From Kiritimatiellia bacterium (lineage in GTDB: Bacteria > Verrucomicrobiota > Kiritimatiellia > RFP12 > UBA1067): a stretch of DNA of 36,701 nt. Shown here piece by piece: positions 17,125 through 24,415 of the stretch (within the stretch, counting starts at the first letter, position 1; the number at the start of each line of letters is the position of its first letter). The stretch spans positions 1 to 36,701 of the forward strand of contig JAFUEM010000022.1 of assembly GCA_017463935.1 (NCBI GenBank). The letters run 5' to 3'. Made by a program: the position numbers and the translations under genes. The notes under the pieces were generated by a model, which was not told the origin of the DNA, made no database searches, and saw nothing but the letters and a program-made list of their open reading frames with translations.

Positions 17125-18534
17125 ATGAAAGGCGATACCAAGGGCAAAGATCGTTTAAGCTGGCTCGTTCGCATCGGCTTTGGAGGAGGCGACCTCGCGC
17201 AAAACCTGATCTATCAGACGATCAGCATGTATCTGCTGTTTTTCTACACAGATATATTCGGCCTTGCGCCCGGAACCGCCGCGACGATGTTTCTCGTGGT
17301 GCGGCTAGTGGATGTTTTATGGGACCCGCTCGTCGGCGCGTTTGTCGATCAGCACAACCCGCCTTGGGGAAAATACAGGTCGTATCTCATCCTTGCGGGA
17401 CTTCCGCTCGCCGTCTTGGGGATTCTGTGCTTTTGGAATCCGTTCGGGGATTCGGGCGGAATAGTGAAAACGATATATGCGTCTGTCACATACGTCGGCC
17501 TCTCGATGCTCTATACGCTTGTCAACGTTCCTTACGGCGCGCTCAATTCGTCGCTTTCCCGCGATACCGACGAAGTGACAATACTTACCAGCACGCGCAT
17601 GTTCATGGCGAACGTCGGCGGTCTTGCGGTTTCGGCGGGAGTTCCTCTTCTCGTCGCGGCGCTCGCCAAGAGCGAGGCGCTGCCGTGGAAAATGGCGCTT
17701 TTCATGGGGCTCGGGTCGCTTCCTTCGTTCGTGTTCATGCCGCTCGTGCCTGCAATGCGGCGCACGCTCGGCAAGCGCGGCTTGTTCGTCGTGTTTCTTT
17801 CGGTCGCCATCGCCGGAATGGCGGCACTCTATATCATCAGCAGGCTCGGACGCGTTGAAGATCATCTTGGATGGGTTTACGCCGCGCAGTTCGTGAAATC
17901 GTCTGGCGTGATTGTCGCGACGGGCTACATGTGGGCGCTTGTGCCAGAGGTGATATCCTATTCGGAATACCAGACCGGCAAGCGGATATCGGGAATCGTC
18001 AGCGCTCTGACAGGCATATTCTACAAGGCCGGAATGGCCTTGGGCGGAGTCGTGCCGGGCGCAGTTCTCGCTTGGACGGGCTACAAGGCCGCCGCCGCCG
18101 AAAAACCGGCTCTTGCTCCCGATCCTGGCGCCTGGTTCCTCGCGATGCTCGTCTTTTCGCTCGTCGCGTTCGCGCTTCTCGTATTCTGCTTCACACAGAC
18201 AAAGGAGCGCGTCGTGATGGACGTCCAAGCGACCGATCAAGTCAGGGTCAGCGATCTTTGGCTTGAGTTCCGCAGGAACGCCCCGCTCAGGATACTCGCG
18301 CTCTTCTTTGTGACGGCGTTTGCCATGATGTCGGTCGGCAATGCCGCAGGCGCCTATTTCATGAACGGGCTCGAAAGCCAAACGCCTCTTGCGCAGGAAG
18401 GCATACGCTTTCTGGTGTGTGTCATGCCGGCCGCCCTTCTTGGGGTCGCGATGTTGATCATATTGAAATATCCGCTGACAGATGAAGTCGTCGACAAAAT
18501 AAACCGTGAAATAGAGGAAAGGAACTCGAAATGA
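17125..18534 (+). CDS. GPH-family sugar:cation symporter
   Basis: A 469-residue inner-membrane protein with about twelve helices and the glycoside-pentoside-hexuronide signature: GFGGGDLAQNLIYQ, LLFFYTDIFGL and VRLVDVLWDPLVGAFVD followed by WGKYRSYLI. XynP/MelB relatives move xylosides or galactosides with Na+ or H+. Xylo-oligosaccharide uptake is inferred from the enzymes on both sides. GGGAG lies about 9 bp before ATG 17125. The stop overlaps the next gene start by 4 bp, coupling import to the cytoplasmic GH43. Confidence 0.92.
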   Translation: MKGDTKGKDRLSWLVRIGFGGGDLAQNLIYQTISMYLLFFYTDIFGLAPGTAATMFLVVRLVDVLWDPLVGAFVDQHNPPWGKYRSYLILAGLPLAVLGILCFWNPFGDSGGIVKTIYASVTYVGLSMLYTLVNVPYGALNSSLSRDTDEVTILTSTRMFMANVGGLAVSAGVPLLVAALAKSEALPWKMALFMGLGSLPSFVFMPLVPAMRRTLGKRGLFVVFLSVAIAGMAALYIISRLGRVEDHLGWVYAAQFVKSSGVIVATGYMWALVPEVISYSEYQTGKRISGIVSALTGIFYKAGMALGGVVPGAVLAWTGYKAAAAEKPALAPDPGAWFLAMLVFSLVAFALLVFCFTQTKERVVMDVQATDQVRVSDLWLEFRRNAPLRILALFFVTAFAMMSVGNAAGAYFMNGLESQTPLAQEGIRFLVCVMPAALLGVAMLIILKYPLTDEVVDKINREIEERNSK

Positions 18535-19493
18535 GCGAGGCTAGATATTTGTTCCCGTCAGACTACATGGCAGACCCGGCTCCGCACGTCTTTGGCGGCA
18601 AGCTCTACATATATCCTTCCCACGATCGCGAAAGCGGCATTCCGGAGCGTGACAACGGCGACCATTTCGACATGGTTGACTATCATGTCCTGCGAATGGA
18701 TTCGATGTCGCAAGAAACCGCTGCCGACTGCGGCCTCGCGCTTCGCATTTCAGACATTCCCTGGGCGAAGCGTCAGCTGTGGGATAGCGATGTCGCGGAA
18801 AAGGACGGCAAATACTACCTCTATTTCAGCGCCAAGGATAAGGGCGACGTATTCAGGCTCGGCGTGGCCGTATCAGACAAGCCGGAGGGTCCGTTCATCC
18901 CCGATCCCGAGCCAATTCCCGGCAGCTACTCCATCGACCCGTGCGCATTCAAAGATGACGATGGAAGCGTCTATCTCGCTTTCGGCGGACTGTGGGGAGG
19001 CCAGCTTCAGCGCTATCGCGACAATGTCGCCGTCTATCGCGCAGCGGAGGATCGTCTGCCTGTCAACAATCGCGCGGCTCTAGAGCCGCTCGCGTCAGAA
19101 CCCGCCCTTTGCCCGAAAATCGTCCGTCTCGACGCTTCACTGCACACCTTTGCAGAGTCTCCCCGCGACCTTGTGATACTCGACGAGAATGGCAAGGCGC
19201 TTCTTGCCGGCGACCATGACAGGCGCTTCTTCGAGGCGAGCTGGATCCATAAGTGCGACGGCATTTACCACTTTACATGGTCAACCGGAGATACTCACTA
19301 CATCTGCGAGGCGACAAGCGACAGCATTTACGGCCCCTACACTTACCGCAGGCGGCTTCTCGAACCGCAGGTTGGCTGGACCACTCATCACGGAATCTGC
19401 GAGTTTGAAGGCAAATGGTGGCTCTTTCACCACGACAGCGCGCCCTCGGGCGGCCGCACCTGGCTCCGTTCCCTTAAAGTCAAGCCTCTCTGA
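18531..19493 (+). CDS. Cytoplasmic GH43 beta-xylosidase/arabinofuranosidase
   Basis: A 320-residue single-domain GH43 enzyme with no signal peptide, so it is predicted to be intracellular. The catalytic set is visible: base D15 in MADPAPHVF, D136 in SIDPCAFKDDDGSVYLAFGG and acid E235 in FFEASWIHK. TWSTGDTHYICEA and the C-terminal LFHHDS also fit the family. It should hydrolyse oligosaccharides delivered by the GPH symporter, with which it overlaps by ATGA. Whether xylose or arabinose is released cannot be told from the sequence. Confidence 0.9.
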   Translation: MSEARYLFPSDYMADPAPHVFGGKLYIYPSHDRESGIPERDNGDHFDMVDYHVLRMDSMSQETAADCGLALRISDIPWAKRQLWDSDVAEKDGKYYLYFSAKDKGDVFRLGVAVSDKPEGPFIPDPEPIPGSYSIDPCAFKDDDGSVYLAFGGLWGGQLQRYRDNVAVYRAAEDRLPVNNRAALEPLASEPALCPKIVRLDASLHTFAESPRDLVILDENGKALLAGDHDRRFFEASWIHKCDGIYHFTWSTGDTHYICEATSDSIYGPYTYRRRLLEPQVGWTTHHGICEFEGKWWLFHHDSAPSGGRTWLRSLKVKPL

Positions 19494-19495
19494 CC

Positions 19496-19819
19496 ATGAA
19501 GACGTTGATTGTCGTTTCCTCAGTGTTTCTTGCGGCCATATCCGTTTGTGCGGGCGTCGGAAAGCCAGGTTGCGAACGGCCGAAATACCGCAACCCGGTG
19601 ATATACGCCGACTTCCATCCCGGCCAGGACTGGGCGGAGCTCGATTGAAGCCTTGACGGGAAGTCGTGGCGCCGGATCGGTCCGCGCGTCGGGATGCATT
19701 TCGATTGGCAGCGTTTTTTCGTCGGCACGCGTTTTGCGATTTTCAACTACGCAACGAAGGCCCGCGGCGGCTGCATAGACGTAGATTACTTCCGCTTCAC
19801 CTGCGCTGAGCACGAGTAA
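19496..19819 (+). pseudogene. Remnant of an exported GH43 gene (catalytic domain lost)
   Basis: An ATG two bases after the GH43 stop opens a signal peptide (MKTLIVVSSVFLAAISVCAG) and the GH43 start KYRNPVIYADF. The frame then passes directly into the C-terminal beta-sandwich of a GH43 xylosidase (SLDGKSWRRIG, FFVGTRFAIFNYATKARGG, DVDYFRF). The catalytic part is missing. An in-frame TGA follows AELD, just before SLDGKSW, where the family has an aromatic residue; TGG to TGA would explain it. The two ends probably joined at the ADF segment both parts share. The remnant ends at TAA 19817-19819, where the next operator begins. Confidence 0.85.
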
Positions 19820-19836
19820 TGGCTCTTTTGGGTCAT
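19818..19836 (+). promoter_or_regulatory. Locus operator, degenerate copy 3
   Basis: AATGGCTCTTTTGGGTCAT matches copy 6 at 12 of 19 positions and is centred (19827.5) 35 bp from the centre of the -10 at 19860-19865. It is the weakest copy; position supports it more than sequence. A second dyad, GGTCATGGTGACC (19831-19843), overlaps it. Confidence 0.5.
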
Positions 19837-19859
19837 GGTGACCGTCTGTTTGGATGTAG

Positions 19860-19865
19860 TATAAT
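19860..19865 (+). promoter_or_regulatory. -10 box of the GH10-GH43 (copy b) operon
   Basis: A perfect TATAAT ends 6 bp before ATG 19872, again a leaderless arrangement. An ATG at 19866 is in frame but lies upstream of the expected transcription start, so 19872 is preferred. Confidence 0.7.
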
Positions 19866-19871
19866 ATGATC

Positions 19872-22670
19872 ATGAAAACGCAATTACTAGTCACCGCAGC
19901 CTGCCTTTCGGCAGCTTCCGCCTTTGGCGGCATCAAGGACGCCTACACGGGCCGTTTCCGCCTTGGCGCAGCTCTTGGCAAGTGGGTGTACGAACAGACC
20001 CCGAACGCGGAGTCCGATCTCGTCGCCGCCAACTTCAGCTCCATCACCGCCGAGAACGAGATGAAGCCCGAGCGCGTGCAGCCGCGCGAAGGAGAGTTCC
20101 ACTGGGATTCCGCCGATGCGTTCGTAGCCTTCGGCGAGAAGAACAAGATGAAGATCATCGGACACTGCCTCGTGTGGCACCACCAGACGCCCGACTGGTT
20201 CTTCAAAAACGCCGATGGTTCCAAGGCCGACCGCGAGACGCTGATCGCGAGAATGCGTACGCACATCCACGCGGTCGTCGGACGCTACAAGGGGCGCGTC
20301 CATGGCTGGGACGTCGTGAATGAGGCTTTTGACGACTCAGGCAATCTCCATCCGTCACCCTGGCGCGACGGAATCGGCGAGGACTTCATCGAGCTTGCGT
20401 TCCGCTTCGCGCATGAGGCCGACCCGGATGCGGAACTCTACTACAACGACTTCAATATGTTCAACCAGAAGAAGGTCGACGGAATCATCCGCATGGTGCG
20501 CGAATTTCGCGCCAAGGGGATACGGATCGATGCGATTGGACTCCAGAGCCACAATTCCCTCGGCGGGCCAGCGCCAGAAGACTATGAGCGCACGATACGC
20601 CGTGTCGCCGCAGAAGGGCTTAAGGCCGCTGTCACCGAGCTGGACGTGAGCGTGCTTCCGAGCGCATGGGGAATGTCCGCCGACATCCAGAAGCTCCACG
20701 ACTACCAGGAGAAGTTCAACCCATATCGCGACGGCGTTCCAGAATCTGCGCTCGAGGCGCAGGCGAAGCGCTACTGCGCGCTTTTCGAGATGTATCTGCG
20801 CAACGCCGACGCGATGGACCGCGTGACGCTATGGGGCGTTACGGACCGCACGACGTGGCTCAACGACTATCCGATGCCCGGGCGCACCGACTATCCGCTA
20901 TTCTTTGACAAGGACTGCCGGATCAAGCCTTGCGCCAAGGCCGTGGAGAAACTTGCGCGCGAGTGGAAGGGCGCTGTCGCCGCGCCGGAAGTCACGAATG
21001 CAAGATCTGCGCTTTTCAAGTCGTTCCGACTTGAGGGCAAGGACGAACTGCCTCCCTGCGACCCGACGCGCCAGTATCGCAACCCGATAATCGACGGCAT
21101 GGCTCCCGATCCGTCCGTCACGCGCAAGGGCGACGACTACTATCTTGCGAACAGCTCGTTCGGATATTTCCCGGGGATTCCCGTATGGCATTCAACCGAT
21201 CTCGTGAAGTGGGATTTCTGCGGATACATACAGTCGCGCAAGAGCCAGTTGGACATGAAGCCAGGGCTCGATGTGTCGCAGGGCGTGTTCGCTCCTGACA
21301 TAAAGTACAATCCCCACAACGACACGTTCTACGCCATTGTGTCCGTCATGGGTGCCGGCGGAGCGATGATTTTCAAGTCAAAGGATCCCTATCTCGGGTG
21401 GAGCGAGCCGATCAAAGTGGCTGTGCCTGAGATTGACCCGGCGATCTACTTCGAGGACGCGAAGACGGCGTATATCGTCCATAACGACGTAGCTCCCGGC
21501 GGCAGGGAGGACTATCCAGGGCACCGGACGATCCGCATGCGCAAATACGACCTGGAAAAAGACGCCCTTGTCGAAGGCTACGAGAGGATACTCGTCAACA
21601 AAGGCGTCCATCCAGAGCGCAATCCGATCTGGTGCGAGGGTCCGCATCTCTACAAGATCGACGGCACGTACTATCTGATGACTGCGGAAGGCGGAACCAA
21701 CTACGGACACAGCGAAGTCGTCTACAGGTCGGATGATGTGGAAGGCCCGTATACGCCGTGCAATGTCAATCCGATACTGACGCAGCGCGACATCGGCTAC
21801 GGACGCCCCCACGCCGTCTGCTGCGCCGGACACGCCGATCTCGTCGATACGCCTGACGGCGGATGGATGGCGGTGTTCCTCGGCACACGGACGTACAAAA
21901 ATACCGGCAACGGAGACAACACGCCTACCGGACGAAGCACGTTCCTCCTCCCCGTCAAGTGGATCGGCGAGGGCAACGACCGTCAGCCGGTCATCCTCGA
22001 GCAGGGGAAGTGCGTTCCGCCCGTCGTGGACAGGATGCCGTGGCAGGTCCGCGCCGGTCGAGACGCGAAAGGTGAGGTGCAGACGGGCAATCGCGTCTTC
22101 GTCGACAGGTTCGAAAGCGTCAGGGTCGACCCGCGCTGGATCCAGCTGCGGACGCCTGATGATTTCTGGTACCGCAGCGCCGTCGGCGGAAGGCCGGGCA
22201 TGGAGATTGAGGCTCGCCCGGAGACGCTCGACGGACGCGGCAACCCGAGTTACCTCTGCCGCTGGATATCGAGCCGCAGTTTCGATGTCGAGACGACGCT
22301 TGAATTCGATGCAAGGGCCACTGACGATTTCGCAGGGCTGGCGCTCGTCCAGAACGAGAACAACCATGTCGAACTTGGCCTTGCAAGGGATGGCGATGGA
22401 CGCGATATCGTCACTCTCGTGCGCCATGACAGGAAGGGGCGGCGAGTCGTCGCTACGGCGCTTCGTGCAGCTCGTGATGTTTCGCTCCGCATCGAGGGAC
22501 GCGACGAGACTCTCCGCTTCTGGTGGCGCCAGGCCGGCGGTGTGTGGACGAGCATCGGAGGTGACGAGAGCGCGGACCTGCTCACCACGCAGCACGCTGG
22601 TGGATTCGTCGGCGCCACTGTCGGACTCTACGCTGTGCGCGCGGCAGAAGGAGAGGCGGTGCCGAAATGA
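19872..22670 (+). CDS. GH10 xylanase - GH43 xylosidase/arabinofuranosidase fusion, copy b
   Basis: A 932-residue paralogue of the protein at 14292-17090 with the same layout: signal peptide (about 1-18), GH10 (acid/base E151 in DVVNEAFDD, nucleophile E256 in VTELDVS), GH43 (base D413 in APDPSVTRKG, D522 in PEIDPAIYF, acid E589 in WCEGPHLYKIDG) and a C-terminal beta-sandwich. All six expected catalytic residues are present in both copies, so neither looks inactive. It is the first gene of an operon with GH5-lectin and GH115; the next gene overlaps its stop by 4 bp. Confidence 0.93.
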   Translation: MKTQLLVTAACLSAASAFGGIKDAYTGRFRLGAALGKWVYEQTPNAESDLVAANFSSITAENEMKPERVQPREGEFHWDSADAFVAFGEKNKMKIIGHCLVWHHQTPDWFFKNADGSKADRETLIARMRTHIHAVVGRYKGRVHGWDVVNEAFDDSGNLHPSPWRDGIGEDFIELAFRFAHEADPDAELYYNDFNMFNQKKVDGIIRMVREFRAKGIRIDAIGLQSHNSLGGPAPEDYERTIRRVAAEGLKAAVTELDVSVLPSAWGMSADIQKLHDYQEKFNPYRDGVPESALEAQAKRYCALFEMYLRNADAMDRVTLWGVTDRTTWLNDYPMPGRTDYPLFFDKDCRIKPCAKAVEKLAREWKGAVAAPEVTNARSALFKSFRLEGKDELPPCDPTRQYRNPIIDGMAPDPSVTRKGDDYYLANSSFGYFPGIPVWHSTDLVKWDFCGYIQSRKSQLDMKPGLDVSQGVFAPDIKYNPHNDTFYAIVSVMGAGGAMIFKSKDPYLGWSEPIKVAVPEIDPAIYFEDAKTAYIVHNDVAPGGREDYPGHRTIRMRKYDLEKDALVEGYERILVNKGVHPERNPIWCEGPHLYKIDGTYYLMTAEGGTNYGHSEVVYRSDDVEGPYTPCNVNPILTQRDIGYGRPHAVCCAGHADLVDTPDGGWMAVFLGTRTYKNTGNGDNTPTGRSTFLLPVKWIGEGNDRQPVILEQGKCVPPVVDRMPWQVRAGRDAKGEVQTGNRVFVDRFESVRVDPRWIQLRTPDDFWYRSAVGGRPGMEIEARPETLDGRGNPSYLCRWISSRSFDVETTLEFDARATDDFAGLALVQNENNHVELGLARDGDGRDIVTLVRHDRKGRRVVATALRAARDVSLRIEGRDETLRFWWRQAGGVWTSIGGDESADLLTTQHAGGFVGATVGLYAVRAAEGEAVPK

Positions 22671-24415
22671 CTAGAACATGCGAGATCGCAATTCTTGCCG
22701 TGGCTTTGGCTACTTGCGCATCGCTTCAGGCCGCGCAACGCGGACGTCCGCGTATGGATGAAGCGCGCAGGACGCTGGTAAGCGACCGTGGCACCATGCT
22801 GAGGGGATGCTCGTATTCTCCGAACCGCGAAGGGTTGGAGAAGATCAGAAAGCTCGGCCTCAACGCCGTCCACGAATACGCCGAAGGCTGCGCTCTCAAG
22901 TATCCCGCGGAGGGCGCGCGCGCACCGGGATACAACGTCGAGAAAATCGACGCGGCGGTCAAGCTCACGAAGGAGCTGGGCCTCTACTACATCATGACGA
23001 TCGGCAACGATCCCGGCAAGCACAACAAGGCGTGGGCGCTCGATTTCTGGAAGTTCTACGCGCCGCGGTACGCCGACGAGCCGCACGTCATCTACGAAAT
23101 CCACAACGAACCCGTGAAGTGGGGCCCTCCATATTCCAGCGACAAGGCGAATCCGACGGGCGCGGTCGAGATGAACGCGGAGTGCTGGAAGCTCATTCGC
23201 TCACTTGCGCCCAAGACGCCCATCCTTGTCTTCAGCTATTCGCAGACGCACGGGAACAATTCAAAAGACATCCTTGCCGACGTCGCGAAGTTCAACAAAC
23301 TTGTAGCCGTCGACGAAAAAGAGGTTTGGTCGAATACGGCCATCGCTTTCCACGGCTACGCCGGATCGCTCGGTACGATCGACGCCTGCAAGGGAGTTCT
23401 TGAGGCAGGCTATCCGATGTTCATGACGGAGTACTACAGCACCGAGTGGGGCGGTGACAACAAGCTCGGACGCAACGACTGCGAGCTCACGGGATTTCTC
23501 GAAGAGGTCGGCGTCTCGTGGCTTTCGTTCCTGTATGTCCCGCCGGCTCCGTGGGGACTGGACGTTACGGATGCGCTGCGTTTCAAGACTCCCACGGAAC
23601 TCGCCGGAATCGCGTGGAAGCCGGATTTCGGCGATTGGCCAAAGGCGCAAAAACTGATAACGGACGGAGGAAGGGCGTTTGAAGTTGGATTGTGGCGCGA
23701 GAAGCGCATTGCAGAGGGCGCATCACTGAGCCCGAAACACTGCGGGGACAACAAGTTCGTCCTGCTGGTGCGCGAGCCTGGCTACTACAAGCTGAATCTC
23801 TCATGTACGGCCTCGGATGAGGGCGGTGCATTCTCCGTCGCGTTTAAAGGCGGCAAGCCGCTGCGACTGGAAATAGAGCCGGGCGAGACTAATGTGGTAA
23901 AGACGGTGCTTCTGCCGTTTGGACGCGGCGTTCTGAGTGTCAAGCGCGTTAGCGGCAAGTCGAAAATGCAACGGCTCAATGTCGTTCCTCGCGCGGCAGG
24001 ACCGATTGCGGATGGTGTCTACCATATCGTGAACAAGGCGAGCGGGCTTTCCCTCGCTGCGGACGGATCCGTTTTCCAGAACGCCGATGCCGAAGATGAC
24101 GCCCACAGCTGGAAGGTTGAAAACCTAGGTGCCGGGCAGTACAGGTTCGTCCACAAAGGGACAAACGGACTGCTGAACCGCATATTCTTCGGAAGCGACA
24201 AGGTGAACGTCGTGTGGTATGGCTGGGACAGTCCCTCGCGCAACCAGCGTTGGCTGCTGCGCCCTGGGAGCGAGAAGGGATTCTTCCGCATCGCACCCGT
24301 CGCAACCGGCTATGACGTGAAGCCTGAGAAGCCTGAGTCAGGCGCAAAGCTCCAGCAGGGCAATGTCCCGTTCGCGGGCGAAGACGAACGTCAGTGGAAG
24401 GTGGAGAAACCATGA
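22667..24415 (+). CDS. GH5-like endoglycanase with C-terminal ricin-type lectin
   Basis: A 582-residue exported protein with a signal peptide (about 1-23). Residues about 28-345 resemble a GH5-type (beta/alpha)8 hydrolase, with E148 in YEIHNEPV as acid/base and E255 in MFMTEYYST as nucleophile. About 360-435 is a beta-rich segment. About 447-582 reads as a ricin-type beta-trefoil (IVNKASGLSLAADG, a QRW block, a final QWKVEKP). It probably cleaves a beta-1,4-linked plant polysaccharide, bound by the trefoil. The subfamily and whether it acts on xylan, mannan or glucan cannot be judged by eye. It overlaps both neighbours by ATGA. Confidence 0.82.
   Translation: MTRTCEIAILAVALATCASLQAAQRGRPRMDEARRTLVSDRGTMLRGCSYSPNREGLEKIRKLGLNAVHEYAEGCALKYPAEGARAPGYNVEKIDAAVKLTKELGLYYIMTIGNDPGKHNKAWALDFWKFYAPRYADEPHVIYEIHNEPVKWGPPYSSDKANPTGAVEMNAECWKLIRSLAPKTPILVFSYSQTHGNNSKDILADVAKFNKLVAVDEKEVWSNTAIAFHGYAGSLGTIDACKGVLEAGYPMFMTEYYSTEWGGDNKLGRNDCELTGFLEEVGVSWLSFLYVPPAPWGLDVTDALRFKTPTELAGIAWKPDFGDWPKAQKLITDGGRAFEVGLWREKRIAEGASLSPKHCGDNKFVLLVREPGYYKLNLSCTASDEGGAFSVAFKGGKPLRLEIEPGETNVVKTVLLPFGRGVLSVKRVSGKSKMQRLNVVPRAAGPIADGVYHIVNKASGLSLAADGSVFQNADAEDDAHSWKVENLGAGQYRFVHKGTNGLLNRIFFGSDKVNVVWYGWDSPSRNQRWLLRPGSEKGFFRIAPVATGYDVKPEKPESGAKLQQGNVPFAGEDERQWKVEKP

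Noticed and set aside
17436-17452. A dyad GAATCCGTTCGGGGATTC resembling the locus operator, with a TATATG about 33 bp downstream.
   Set aside because: It lies inside the GPH symporter coding sequence, encodes an ordinary transporter loop, and no gene starts downstream at a suitable distance; its outer bases also differ from the operator.
19831-19843. GGTCATGGTGACC, a 5-bp inverted repeat with a 3-bp centre.
   Set aside because: It occurs only once at these promoters and overlaps the degenerate operator copy 3; kept only as a note since a second regulator cannot be excluded.
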